From an uncultured Lachnospiraceae bacterium (lineage in GTDB: Bacteria; Bacillota; Clostridia; Lachnospirales; Lachnospiraceae): a stretch of 8,259 nt of DNA. Positions 1 to 5,790 of the stretch are shown here, piece by piece (the first letter of the stretch is position 1; every line of letters starts with the position of its first letter). The stretch is from the NCBI GenBank assembly GCA_910585935.1, contig CAJUHN010000141.1, positions 1,623-9,881 on the forward strand, given 5' to 3'. Below the pieces are notes generated by a model. It was not told the DNA's origin. It saw nothing but the letters and a program-made list of their open reading frames with translations, and made no database searches. Made by a program: the position numbers and the translations under genes.

Positions 1-8
1 CTACGTCT

Positions 9-88
9 GGAACGGAGCGAAAGCGCGGCTTCGTTGGAATAGGTATCCTTGTCGGGGCGAACCTTTCATTAAAACATCCCCCCATCTT
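9..88 (-). repeat. Left copy of a dispersed repeat, inverted relative to the right window end
   Basis: Positions 9-41 are an exact 33-bp reverse complement of 8227-8259. Similarity continues in weaker form to about position 88, with blocks such as CCTTG, GCGA, CCTTT and AAAA kept in order. Inside the exact part, AACGGAGC (11-18) can pair with GCTTCGTT (28-35), including one G-T pair, around a 9-base loop, so a transcript could fold. It is clearly more GC-rich than its surroundings and begins about 5 bases beyond the stop of the 314-codon gene. Diverged outer parts with an identical core suggest a dispersed repeat family rather than an assembly duplication. No transposase is visible. Confidence 0.75.
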
Positions 89-92
89 ACTT

Positions 93-1037
93 TTACGTTT
101 TTATCTCCATTCTTTCTGCAATTCTAATTTTCTCTCTCACATCAATCCTTTTTCTCACCTCATCTCTATCCATATACCATTCTCTTTTATCTTTCCCTCT
201 AATTTCAACCGCGCCCCATCTTCCTTTTTCTCCTGCTCTCATCATAATTTTCGCATACTTCCCCTCCACCTTTAACCATCTCCATCTTCCTCTTAAATCC
301 CCTTCAAAAGCTCTCTTTTCCTCTATAAATTTATCCCTCATTTCTTCTTTCCAAAATTCCTTTTCCTCTACAAATCCATTTTTCCATTCCTCTATCCAGA
401 ATCCTCTTCTGATTCCTTCCTTCCATTCTTTTTCTTCTACAAATCCATATCTTATTTCTTCCTTCCAAAACTCTTTCTCATTTATCAACATTCCTGTACT
501 TCCACTTCCATCTAAAATCCCATTCCAAATATCTCTCTTCCCCTCATCTATCATTTTAGTTTCATATCTTAACACAATTTTTGCATTTTCTTTCCCTTTT
601 ATGCCTGCGCAAACCAATTTCCTCTCTGCTTCTTCATGAATAAATCCGATTTCTTCTTTCTTTTCTTCTATACAAGCCTCTATTTTCTTCCCCTTTTGTT
701 TTATATGTACTACCTTTTCTCTTAATTTTTTTTCTTTTTCTCTCTTTCTTTCTGCTCTGCTTTTCTTTCTTCTCTTCCCCTGTTTTTTCTCTTTTCTTTC
801 TTTTATTTCTACTACATCTGCCTTCGCACTAAATTCCAGAATCCCATTCTCTTTCATTTTTCTTTTTTCCTGCCTTTTTTCCATATCTTCTCTCTCTTTC
901 ATTTTGTTCACTTCTTTATTCTTCTCTCTATCTTTTTCCTTCATCATATCTTTAATTCTTTCCTTTGCCACTAAACAGCTATTTCCATTACCTATCATCA
1001 TATTTCCTGCACTCTTTTTCATCATACTATATCTCAT
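93..1037 (-). CDS. Unrecognised Lys/Glu/Arg-rich 314-aa protein downstream of spoIIE
   Basis: I do not recognise this protein and assign no function. The ATG at 1037 has a good ribosome site (GGAGG at 1048-1052, 10 bases away) and lies 64 bp after the spoIIE stop with no terminator between, so co-transcription with spoIIE is likely. Residues about 25-130 are almost entirely charged (K, E, R) and may form a long helix or coiled coil. Residues 187-252 carry repeated units of about 15 residues, for example EKEFWKEEIRYGFVE (187-201), EKEWKEGIRRGFWIE (202-216) and EKEFWKEEMRDKFIE (225-239). No signal peptide or membrane segment is seen. Hand count over 121-1020 gives 30 G in 900 bases on the plus strand, so the coding strand has about 3% C, far below spoIIE. 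This could be a fast-evolving lineage-specific gene. A long open frame helped by purine bias is the alternative, but the ribosome site and peptide repeats argue for a real gene. Confidence 0.6.
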   Translation of the reverse strand: MRYSMMKKSAGNMMIGNGNSCLVAKERIKDMMKEKDREKNKEVNKMKEREDMEKRQEKRKMKENGILEFSAKADVVEIKERKEKKQGKRRKKSRAERKREKEKKLREKVVHIKQKGKKIEACIEEKKEEIGFIHEEAERKLVCAGIKGKENAKIVLRYETKMIDEGKRDIWNGILDGSGSTGMLINEKEFWKEEIRYGFVEEKEWKEGIRRGFWIEEWKNGFVEEKEFWKEEMRDKFIEEKRAFEGDLRGRWRWLKVEGKYAKIMMRAGEKGRWGAVEIRGKDKREWYMDRDEVRKRIDVREKIRIAERMEIKT

Positions 1038-1101
1038 ATCTAATTTTCCTCCATTCTATTTCCTTATTTTTTTTATATTTGTCCATCCATGGACTTCCAT
1101 A

Positions 1102-3096
1102 CTATTTTCTCCAAATTCCTGTCACAATTACTGTCATATCATCCTTGATTCCATTCTCTGCTCTGTCACAGGCTACTTCTAAAATAGAATCCGCCATTTC
1201 CTTTGGATTCTTTTCTTTTATTTCCATCAAAAATCTGCTTATCTCTTCTTCTTTATCCTCTCCCTCGAAAGTTTCTAACACTCCATCAGAAACCATAATC
1301 ACATAATCTCCATGATATAACTTTTTATATGCAGCCTCATAATCCACCTCCTGCAGCACTCCTACCGGCATACTGGTAGATTTCATCACTTCTACCCACT
1401 GATTTCTTTTAATAAATGTAGCTGCTGCTCCTGATTTATAAAAACTGCACTTTCCAGAATATAAATTCATCAATCCAATATCTATTGCAGTAGACGCTTC
1501 TCCATTATCTTTTCCTAATAAAACGGAATTTACCAGCTTTAACGCTGCTTCTTCTTCATATCCTGCCTTTAATAAATCCTCTAATAATCCAATCACCCTT
1601 TCACTATCCTCTGAAGCTTCTTCTCCAGAACCCATACCATCTACGATCCCCATCAATACTTGTCCTTCTTCTAATTCCATACAAGTAAAATTATCTCCTG
1701 ATATACTCTCTCCACTTTTTGTGATTCCTGACACTCCTGTTAAAACCATAAAATTAGGCTCTTCTATAAAATTATATTCCGCATACTCTCCATTAATAAT
1801 TGTTTTTCCGTCTGATACAGATCGTACCTGTTTTCCATAGCCTCTGCCCACATAAGCAGAGGCTTCTTTGACAGTCATAATGCGCCCATTTCCAGTCTTT
1901 GCTACAATCCGTATCTTCTCTCTTCCATTTTGCTGTTCTATAATATGTACAGAGCGAACATTCAACCGCGCTTTCCGTAGCGCATAATAAATCTTGTCCG
2001 TTTTTTCTCTTCTATGTTTCCAGTCTTGCGGAACATATTCTGTTATATTTTCTAACAGATGAGCAGTTTCATTGAACTGAACTGCAGCTGCGAATGATAG
2101 ATCATTTTGTTTGTGAAATTTTCCAATACTTTTCGATAAACTGCGAAACGAATCCGCCACTTCCAAAATATATCCTTTCTTCTCTTCCATTCCTTCATTT
2201 CCATTTATACTTTTCATTCTCTTTTCTATCTGCATGATCATCTGTTTTGGCATAATTAAAAACAATATTGTTCCAAATAAAACTCCACCTAAATTTACAA
2301 TATCTAATAAATAGGGGTCATAAAATTTTCCTAGCAGCCAAATCCCAGCTAAATATCCTATTGAACATCCCAACTTTCCTAATGAGCGGAAACTACCTGC
2401 CATAACTCCAACTAAACACATTAAGCCCAAAGAAGTAGTACTTCCTCTCCACAACATCATCACCACTCCACAGGCAGTTCCAACCACTGCTCCCATTCCA
2501 ACTCCATACCGATAGGCTGCATATAAAATCCCTAAATACATACAAATCGGAGCGATAGAAATGGTGAATACTTCTGTTCCTTTTAATGCATATAATAACA
2601 CGCCAAATAAGACTCCCAATGATATCATTTCCTCATTGTTAAAAACCTCATACCCTCTTTTGTCCAAAATAGCATGTACTCCTGTATTTAATATGGCTGT
2701 TAATGCAAATACTAAGATACCTTCTAAAAATCCAGTCAAAATTCCTTTCGCTGATTCATTTGTCATTAAAGAACCACCCGCTTGTATCACGAACGCACAA
2801 ATACCTGCGATGGAACTCCCTATATACTTTCCACATACTTTTCTTCTGGCTTCTACTAAACTATAAATAATGGCGTATACTATCATTATCGTTATGTATT
2901 TTAATGCTGATAAAAATGGCATAGTAAACGCAAGGGTAAGAAATACAATCGGAAATATCCATATCTTTTCCTCATTTTCCATATATACTGCCGCAAAATA
3001 GGAAATTCCTATTGGATTAAAGGAAAAAGTACTACACATAGCAGCCGCTATGCCCATCAATCGGATACCTGTCTTTCTGACGATATTATTTTTCAT
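1102..3096 (-). CDS. spoIIE: SpoIIE, stage II sporulation PP2C-type serine phosphatase
   Basis: SpoIIE is a septum-localised membrane phosphatase. It dephosphorylates the anti-anti-sigma factor SpoIIAA, releasing sigma-F in the forespore, and in Bacillus it also binds FtsZ. Residues about 10-285 form roughly ten hydrophobic segments. Residues 286-455 are a cytoplasmic linker, and 456-664 are the PP2C phosphatase. Expected metal-binding motifs are present: GDN (467-469), VDGMGSG (around D486), SDG (603-605, D604) and KDD (651-653), so it should be active. At 664 aa it is shorter than the Bacillus protein (about 827 aa), mainly in the linker, where I see no CxxC motif. The ATG at 3096 is preceded by AGGAGGGAG (3107-3115). 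The upstream ATG in the leader is followed at once by a stop. The gene has its own Spo0A-type promoter and is separated from divIC by a terminator. The 314-aa gene follows it. Confidence 0.95.
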   Translation of the reverse strand: MKNNIVRKTGIRLMGIAAAMCSTFSFNPIGISYFAAVYMENEEKIWIFPIVFLTLAFTMPFLSALKYITIMIVYAIIYSLVEARRKVCGKYIGSSIAGICAFVIQAGGSLMTNESAKGILTGFLEGILVFALTAILNTGVHAILDKRGYEVFNNEEMISLGVLFGVLLYALKGTEVFTISIAPICMYLGILYAAYRYGVGMGAVVGTACGVVMMLWRGSTTSLGLMCLVGVMAGSFRSLGKLGCSIGYLAGIWLLGKFYDPYLLDIVNLGGVLFGTILFLIMPKQMIMQIEKRMKSINGNEGMEEKKGYILEVADSFRSLSKSIGKFHKQNDLSFAAAVQFNETAHLLENITEYVPQDWKHRREKTDKIYYALRKARLNVRSVHIIEQQNGREKIRIVAKTGNGRIMTVKEASAYVGRGYGKQVRSVSDGKTIINGEYAEYNFIEEPNFMVLTGVSGITKSGESISGDNFTCMELEEGQVLMGIVDGMGSGEEASEDSERVIGLLEDLLKAGYEEEAALKLVNSVLLGKDNGEASTAIDIGLMNLYSGKCSFYKSGAAATFIKRNQWVEVMKSTSMPVGVLQEVDYEAAYKKLYHGDYVIMVSDGVLETFEGEDKEEEISRFLMEIKEKNPKEMADSILEVACDRAENGIKDDMTVIVTGIWRK

Positions 3097-3131
3097 TACA
3101 TTTAGTCTCCCTCCTAGGACTTTTTTATTTT

Positions 3132-3168
3132 AGAACAAAAATGCATCCCGGGAATGTACTTTTGTTCT
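3132..3168 (-). promoter_or_regulatory. 37-nt inverted repeat in the spoIIE leader
   Basis: Arms AGAACAAAA and TTTTGTTCT are perfectly complementary. Pairing continues inward on the minus strand with one mismatch and G-U pairs to a tight CCCGGG centre. It would start about 7 bases after the predicted spoIIE transcription start and end about 35 bases before the start codon. No T-run follows on the minus strand, so it is not an obvious terminator. It may be a 5' mRNA-stabilising hairpin or a protein-binding dyad. Confidence 0.6.
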
Positions 3169-3181
3169 CTGATAATTTGGT

Positions 3182-3214
3182 ATTATATACGGTGAGTTGT
3201 GTTAAATTTGTCAA
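3182..3214 (-). promoter_or_regulatory. spoIIE promoter with consensus hexamers and 21-bp spacer
   Basis: On the minus strand a perfect -35 TTGACA (3209-3214) and a perfect -10 TATAAT (3182-3187) are separated by 21 bp. A spacer this long is the hallmark of Spo0A-activated sigma-A promoters such as Bacillus spoIIE and spoIIG, which have near-consensus hexamers but need Spo0A~P to fire. Predicted start of transcription is near 3175. Confidence 0.8.
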
Positions 3215-3215
3215 A
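3207..3215 (+). promoter_or_regulatory. Probable 0A box overlapping the spoIIE -35
   Basis: TTTGTCAAA contains TGTCAAA, 6 of 7 matches to the Spo0A core box TGTCGAA, on the plus strand and directly over the -35 hexamer. This is a position typical of Spo0A-activated class promoters. It is centred near -36 relative to the predicted start. Confidence 0.6.
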
Positions 3216-3239
3216 TTGTTGTAGGTATTTCAAAAAACT

Positions 3240-3249
3240 TTCTGACAAA
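3240..3249 (-). promoter_or_regulatory. Weaker upstream 0A-box-like site
   Basis: On the minus strand TTTGTCAGAA contains TGTCAGA, 5 of 7 to the 0A core. It lies about 34 bp upstream of the first box (near -70), roughly three helical turns away, and abuts the divIC terminator. The match is modest, so this is tentative. Confidence 0.35.
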
Positions 3250-3290
3250 AAAGAGCACCCTTGCTTCTTTTTATCGAATATAGGGTGCTC
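3247..3290 (-). terminator. Rho-independent terminator of the yabP-yabQ-divIC unit
   Basis: On the minus strand GAGCACCCT (3290-3282) pairs with AGGGTGCTC (3261-3253) in a perfect 9-bp stem with a 20-base loop, followed by six T (3252-3247). It lies about 70 bp after the divIC stop and just upstream of the spoIIE promoter, insulating spoIIE. A smaller ATATCT/AGATAT hairpin (3291-3306) sits next to it. Confidence 0.88.
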
Positions 3291-3361
3291 ATATCTTTTC
3301 AGATATTCTAGTTCTTTTTTTCACAATATAATCTCATTATCATAAATAAAAACTGATTTCT

Positions 3362-3718
3362 CTATTTTTGAGGTTTAAGAATAATCTCATCATCATAAAC
3401 CAATCCTAACTTCTCTTTTGCAATTTCCTCTATGTATTTTCTAGTCTGCACATATTTTTCATACTCTTCTAATTCTGATGAACGCTCAACTTCCTTTTCG
3501 ATTTGCTTTTTCAGATTCTCCTCTCTCTGTTTATAAGTATCTCTTTTATCCTTTAATCCTGAACCTGTATAAGCAATCACTGCTGCTAAAGCAAATACTA
3601 CAAAACTAACAGATAATGTTCCGATGTTACTTTTTATTCTCTCTTTCTTTCTGCTTTTTTTTCCTTTTCTGCTTTTTCTCTGGATTTGCGGTTTCCTTTG
3701 TATCTGTTTTTTTGCCAT
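3362..3718 (-). CDS. divIC: DivIC/FtsB-type septum formation initiator
   Basis: This is a small bitopic division protein that partners FtsL and DivIB at the septum. The 118 residues comprise a strongly basic cytoplasmic head (1-31), one membrane segment (about 33-53), an extracytoplasmic coiled coil (about 55-90) and the family-typical C-terminal stretch around YIEEIAKEKLGLVYDDEI. Length and layout fit the DivIC family, as does its place between yabQ and spoIIE. The ATG at 3718 has AGGGTGG just upstream, and no later Met is available before the membrane segment. It therefore overlaps the end of yabQ by 92 bp in another frame. Transcription must come from the yabP promoter or further upstream, and it ends at the terminator at 3247-3290. 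Confidence 0.9.
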   Translation of the reverse strand: MAKKQIQRKPQIQRKSRKGKKSRKKERIKSNIGTLSVSFVVFALAAVIAYTGSGLKDKRDTYKQREENLKKQIEKEVERSSELEEYEKYVQTRKYIEEIAKEKLGLVYDDEIILKPQK

Positions 3719-4205
3719 CTGACCACCCTCTTTTTTCTTTCTCTTTTAATCGTTTATCCGCTTTTTCCTTTTTCACTTTTGCCTTTTTTTCTTTTCTTAT
3801 TTTAGCTTTTTCCTTTACTTTTTTCAATTGTTTTCCAAATATCTGCTTTAATTTTCTCTGTATATTATGAAGGAACTTAGAAACGACTCGAAAAGGAAAT
3901 GCCAGAATATTACCCAGAAATGGAACTGTAAATCTGCTGATACAAGTGTTCACAAAACCCATCGTGGCTGCCGTAGTGCCAATTGCAAAGAAACGAATGA
4001 CTCCATCATTTCCTTTATAGAGGACGAAAAACATTCCAATAGATGCACAAATCCAATAAAGAATATCCTCTATTCCCACTAAAATATTAGGGTGGGGAAT
4101 GACAATTCGGATGATTCGCAATATATCATAAACAACAATCAGACAGAGTCCCCATAAAAAACATTGTAGTATATAGTCTGCCTCCCATAAAACTAATGTA
4201 CTCAT
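3627..4205 (-). CDS. yabQ: YabQ, spore cortex biosynthesis membrane protein
   Basis: In Bacillus YabQ is a sigma-E-dependent, outer-forespore-membrane protein needed for cortex formation. Here residues 1-110 carry about three or four membrane segments (for example around 12-35, 43-63 and 69-90). They include the VVYDILRIIR stretch that I associate with the family. Residues about 115-192 are an extremely Lys/Arg/Glu-rich tail without hydrophobic segments, probably cytoplasmic and disordered or helical. The ATG at 4205 overlaps the yabP stop in a TAATG arrangement. There is no good separate ribosome site, so translational coupling to yabP is likely. The last 92 bp also encode the start of divIC in another frame. 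Confidence 0.9.
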   Translation of the reverse strand: MSTLVLWEADYILQCFLWGLCLIVVYDILRIIRIVIPHPNILVGIEDILYWICASIGMFFVLYKGNDGVIRFFAIGTTAATMGFVNTCISRFTVPFLGNILAFPFRVVSKFLHNIQRKLKQIFGKQLKKVKEKAKIRKEKKAKVKKEKADKRLKEKEKRGWSDGKKTDTKETANPEKKQKRKKKQKERENKK

Positions 4206-4495
4206 TATTTAAAAAGTTTTCCAAAGAAGGATTCCCCTTTTTTGGAATAATCACTTAGCTCAGAATAAGTAAGGCTGTCAAAAGTCCCTTCTACTTCTAC
4301 TTCTCCTTTTTCCACACTTAATTTATTCACATGCAAATCCTTTCCTTTAATCATCAACATTCCGAGTTCTGTTTCTAATAAAACTTCTCCCATATCAAAA
4401 GCGATAACATCTTTTACTCCCGTCATACTTCCCAATTTTCGGTTATTTAATGTGAACTTATGTGAGCCTTGTCCTGTATTCACTTTCTCCTCCAT
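4205..4495 (-). CDS. yabP: YabP, sporulation/cortex protein of the YabP/YqfC family
   Basis: This 96-aa soluble protein belongs to the YabP/YqfC family. In Bacillus, yabP and yabQ form a sporulation pair, and YabP is thought to act with YabQ at the forespore surface. The conserved run from HKFTLNNRKLGSMTGVKDV through the acidic, glycine-rich middle to the KGESFFGKLFK end is typical. I chose the ATG at 4495 because AGGAGG (4506-4511) is 10 bases upstream. The in-frame ATG at 4516 would place that ribosome site inside the coding region and add the unlikely leader MLGGFFI. The gene is first in a unit with yabQ (1-base overlap) and divIC, behind its own promoter. Confidence 0.9.
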   Translation of the reverse strand: MEEKVNTGQGSHKFTLNNRKLGSMTGVKDVIAFDMGEVLLETELGMLMIKGKDLHVNKLSVEKGEVEVEGTFDSLTYSELSDYSKKGESFFGKLFK

Positions 4496-4544
4496 AATAA
4501 AAAAACCTCCTAACATACATTATCATTCCTTAACTTGATAAAGT

Positions 4545-4573
4545 ATATTAAGAGTGTCCATTTTTTATGTCAG
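4545..4573 (-). promoter_or_regulatory. Putative sigma-A-type promoter for yabP-yabQ-divIC
   Basis: On the minus strand CTGACA (4568-4573, 5/6 to consensus) and TAATAT (4545-4550, 4/6) are 17 bp apart, about 50 bp before the yabP start. I looked for a sigma-E promoter, expected from Bacillus, but found no convincing pair. A vegetative promoter would make sense because divIC is needed during growth. Confidence 0.45.
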
Positions 4574-4632
4574 TACATTTCTTTACTTATTTATTCCGCA
4601 CCATTCGACACTGTCGTTTGGCTTATTTTCAA

Positions 4633-4669
4633 CAATTCATTTTCTGTCTTAAAAGCAGAAAATGAATTG
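4633..4669 (-). terminator. Perfect 14-bp hairpin after rqcP, terminator-like without a U-tract
   Basis: CAATTCATTTTCTG (4633-4646) and CAGAAAATGAATTG (4656-4669) are perfect inverted repeats around a 9-base loop, 10 bp beyond the rqcP stop. The minus-strand bases after it (TTGAAAATAAG) are not a proper T-run, so it may be an RNA processing or 3'-protection element rather than a full terminator. It separates hup-rqcP from the yabP promoter. Confidence 0.6.
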
Positions 4670-4679
4670 CTGTATCATA

Positions 4680-4919
4680 TTAAATGTATTTATATAACTC
4701 TTTCGCTTCATCCTTTTTTGTTGTTTCTTGAACATCAAGGACTTGTACTTTTACCGCTTTTGTTCCAAATTGAATCTCAATCTCATCGCCTTCTTTTACA
4801 TTGGAAGACGCTTTTGCAACTTTTCCGTTAATCAGCACTCTTCCTGCATCACATGCTTCATTCGCAATAGTTCTCCTCTTAATCAATCTGGATACTTTTA
4901 AAAATTTGTCTAATCTCAT
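4680..4919 (-). CDS. rqcP: RqcP (YabO), S4-domain ribosome quality control factor
   Basis: This 79-aa protein consists of an S4 RNA-binding domain (MRLDKFLKVSRLIKRRTIAN, then the AGRVLINGKVAK hairpin, then KEGDEIEI) with a short Lys-rich tail. It is closely related in form to HslR/Hsp15. In Bacillus RqcP binds obstructed 50S subunits carrying peptidyl-tRNA and works with RqcH to add C-terminal alanine tails to stalled peptides. It starts 11 bp after the hup stop, with no clear Shine-Dalgarno in the gap, so translation may be coupled to hup. Position between hup and yabP matches the usual clostridial order. Confidence 0.93.
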   Translation of the reverse strand: MRLDKFLKVSRLIKRRTIANEACDAGRVLINGKVAKASSNVKEGDEIEIQFGTKAVKVQVLDVQETTKKDEAKELYKYI

Positions 4920-4930
4920 AAGATATAAAC

Positions 4931-5206
4931 TTATTCATTAACGGCATCTTTTAATGCCTTACCAGCTTTAAACTTAGGTGCTTTTGAAGCTGGAATACTC
5001 ATTGGCTCATTTGTCTGAGGGTTTCTTCCTTCTCTTGCAGCTCTTTCTGTTACTTCAAATGTACCAAAACCTACTAATTGAATTTTCTCACCTTTCTTTA
5101 ATTCTTCTGTAACGATGTCAGTAAATGCTTTTAATGCCTTTTCTGCATCTTTTTTGGATAATTCAGCTTGTTCAGCTATTGCTGCAATAAGTTCTGTCTT
5201 GTTCAT
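4931..5206 (-). CDS. hup: HU-family DNA-binding protein
   Basis: This 91-aa nucleoid-associated protein acts as a dimer that bends and compacts DNA without strong sequence preference. The N-terminal helical body (MNKTELIAAIAEQAELSKKDAEKA) is followed by the GFGTFEV strand and the DNA-gripping arm with the invariant RNPQT and the IPAS..PKFKAGKALK end. Length matches the family (about 90 aa). The ATG at 5206 has an ideal ribosome site, AGGAGG (5214-5219), 7 bases upstream. rqcP follows after 11 bp and is probably co-transcribed. An inverted repeat at 5230-5250 lies just above the ribosome site. I could not identify a convincing promoter in the long gap upstream. Confidence 0.96.
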   Translation of the reverse strand: MNKTELIAAIAEQAELSKKDAEKALKAFTDIVTEELKKGEKIQLVGFGTFEVTERAAREGRNPQTNEPMSIPASKAPKFKAGKALKDAVNE

Positions 5207-5229
5207 GGATTGACCTCCTGCTACTTAAA

Positions 5230-5250
5230 ATATAGGCAATATGTCTATAT
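5230..5250 (-). promoter_or_regulatory. Imperfect dyad just upstream of the hup ribosome site
   Basis: ATATAGGCA (5230-5238) and TGTCTATAT (5242-5250) are inverted repeats matching at 8 of 9 positions around a 3-base centre, ending 10 bp upstream of AGGAGG. It could be an operator or a small leader structure controlling hup-rqcP. The AT-rich ends lower the significance. Confidence 0.35.
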
Positions 5251-5726
5251 CAAGATTTTACTGTTACATGTATGCTTTTTATAGTCATCGTTTATACTAT
5301 TTATAAGTCTTGTACACTTTACAGTTATCACTTCCCGATTAGCCATCAATACCCACTTACATTTGCTTCTCTATGCAATTTTGTAAGTTAATCTCTCAGT
5401 AGCTTTCCCCTTTCTTTCTATTTTTTGATTTTATTTGTTCTTGGTTTTTATTGATACCTTTGACCAAATATACCCTCCATATAAATAACATATCGACACT
5501 CCAACCATAAAATATGTTGGGTTCTTATATATTCACTTCTTTATATATTCAAAAATATATAAATCTAATGAATTTTTATAAGACTTTTACTATCCTTCCT
5601 TCTATTATAAAGAATGATAGCATCAGGCTCATGTCTAAACCTGTATAATCTAGTCTAGTCAACACGAGTTTTTACAACCCCTCACCTCTCAGCATTAAGC
5701 ATAAGCGGGAACTATTGACATTCTTT

Positions 5727-5750
5727 AAAAAACTTCCGGAAATATTTTTT
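5727..5750 (-). terminator. Weak bidirectional terminator-like site after mazG
   Basis: A six-A tract, the palindrome TTCCGGAA (5734-5741) and a six-T tract lie in order about 40 bp beyond the mazG stop. Most bases around the centre pair, so either strand could form an AT-rich hairpin followed by U residues. The GC part is only four bases and would form the loop, so efficiency would be low. Confidence 0.3.
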
Positions 5751-5790
5751 GATAAGGTGATTCATGCATGAAAGAATGCCCTCTGGCAAC

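Larger units (their letters stand above)
5207..5790. other. 584-bp gene-free AT-rich gap between mazG and hup
   Basis: No supported gene or RNA gene is visible. The gap holds a dyad at 5230-5250, an 11-bp direct repeat TTATATATTCA (5525-5535 and 5541-5551, period 16), and an AT-only 10-bp perfect hairpin TTTATATATT/AATATATAAA (5540-5563, 4-base loop). It also holds the palindrome TTCATGCATGAA (5761-5772) and a weak terminator-like site at 5727-5750. The hup promoter presumably lies here. The TATA-like minus-strand hexamers lack a convincing -35. Confidence 0.6.

Noticed and set aside
1038..1101. GTCCAT/ATGGAC inverted repeat between spoIIE and the 314-codon gene as a terminator
   Set aside because: The 2-base centre leaves only about four stable pairs, and an A-tract rather than a T-tract follows on the minus strand.
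904..1306. Two plus-strand open frames (92 and 113 codons) over the start of the unknown gene and end of spoIIE
   Set aside because: They are hydrophobic, Ser/Leu/Phe-rich complements of the Lys/Glu-rich minus-strand genes, with no ribosome sites.
2561..2866. Plus-strand frame of 101 codons inside spoIIE
   Set aside because: It is antisense to the conserved SpoIIE membrane region and resembles no known protein.
3616..4082. Plus-strand frames of 84 and 71 codons over yabQ
   Set aside because: They are antisense shadows of the Lys-rich YabQ tail and its membrane part.
4496..4516. Earlier yabP start at ATG 4516
   Set aside because: It would swallow the AGGAGG ribosome site that serves the ATG at 4495.
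5245..5346. Minus-strand 33-codon frame (MANREVITVKC...) upstream of hup
   Set aside because: The ribosome site is weak (AGTGGG), no homology is recognised, and its end overlaps the hup leader dyad. It cannot be told from chance.
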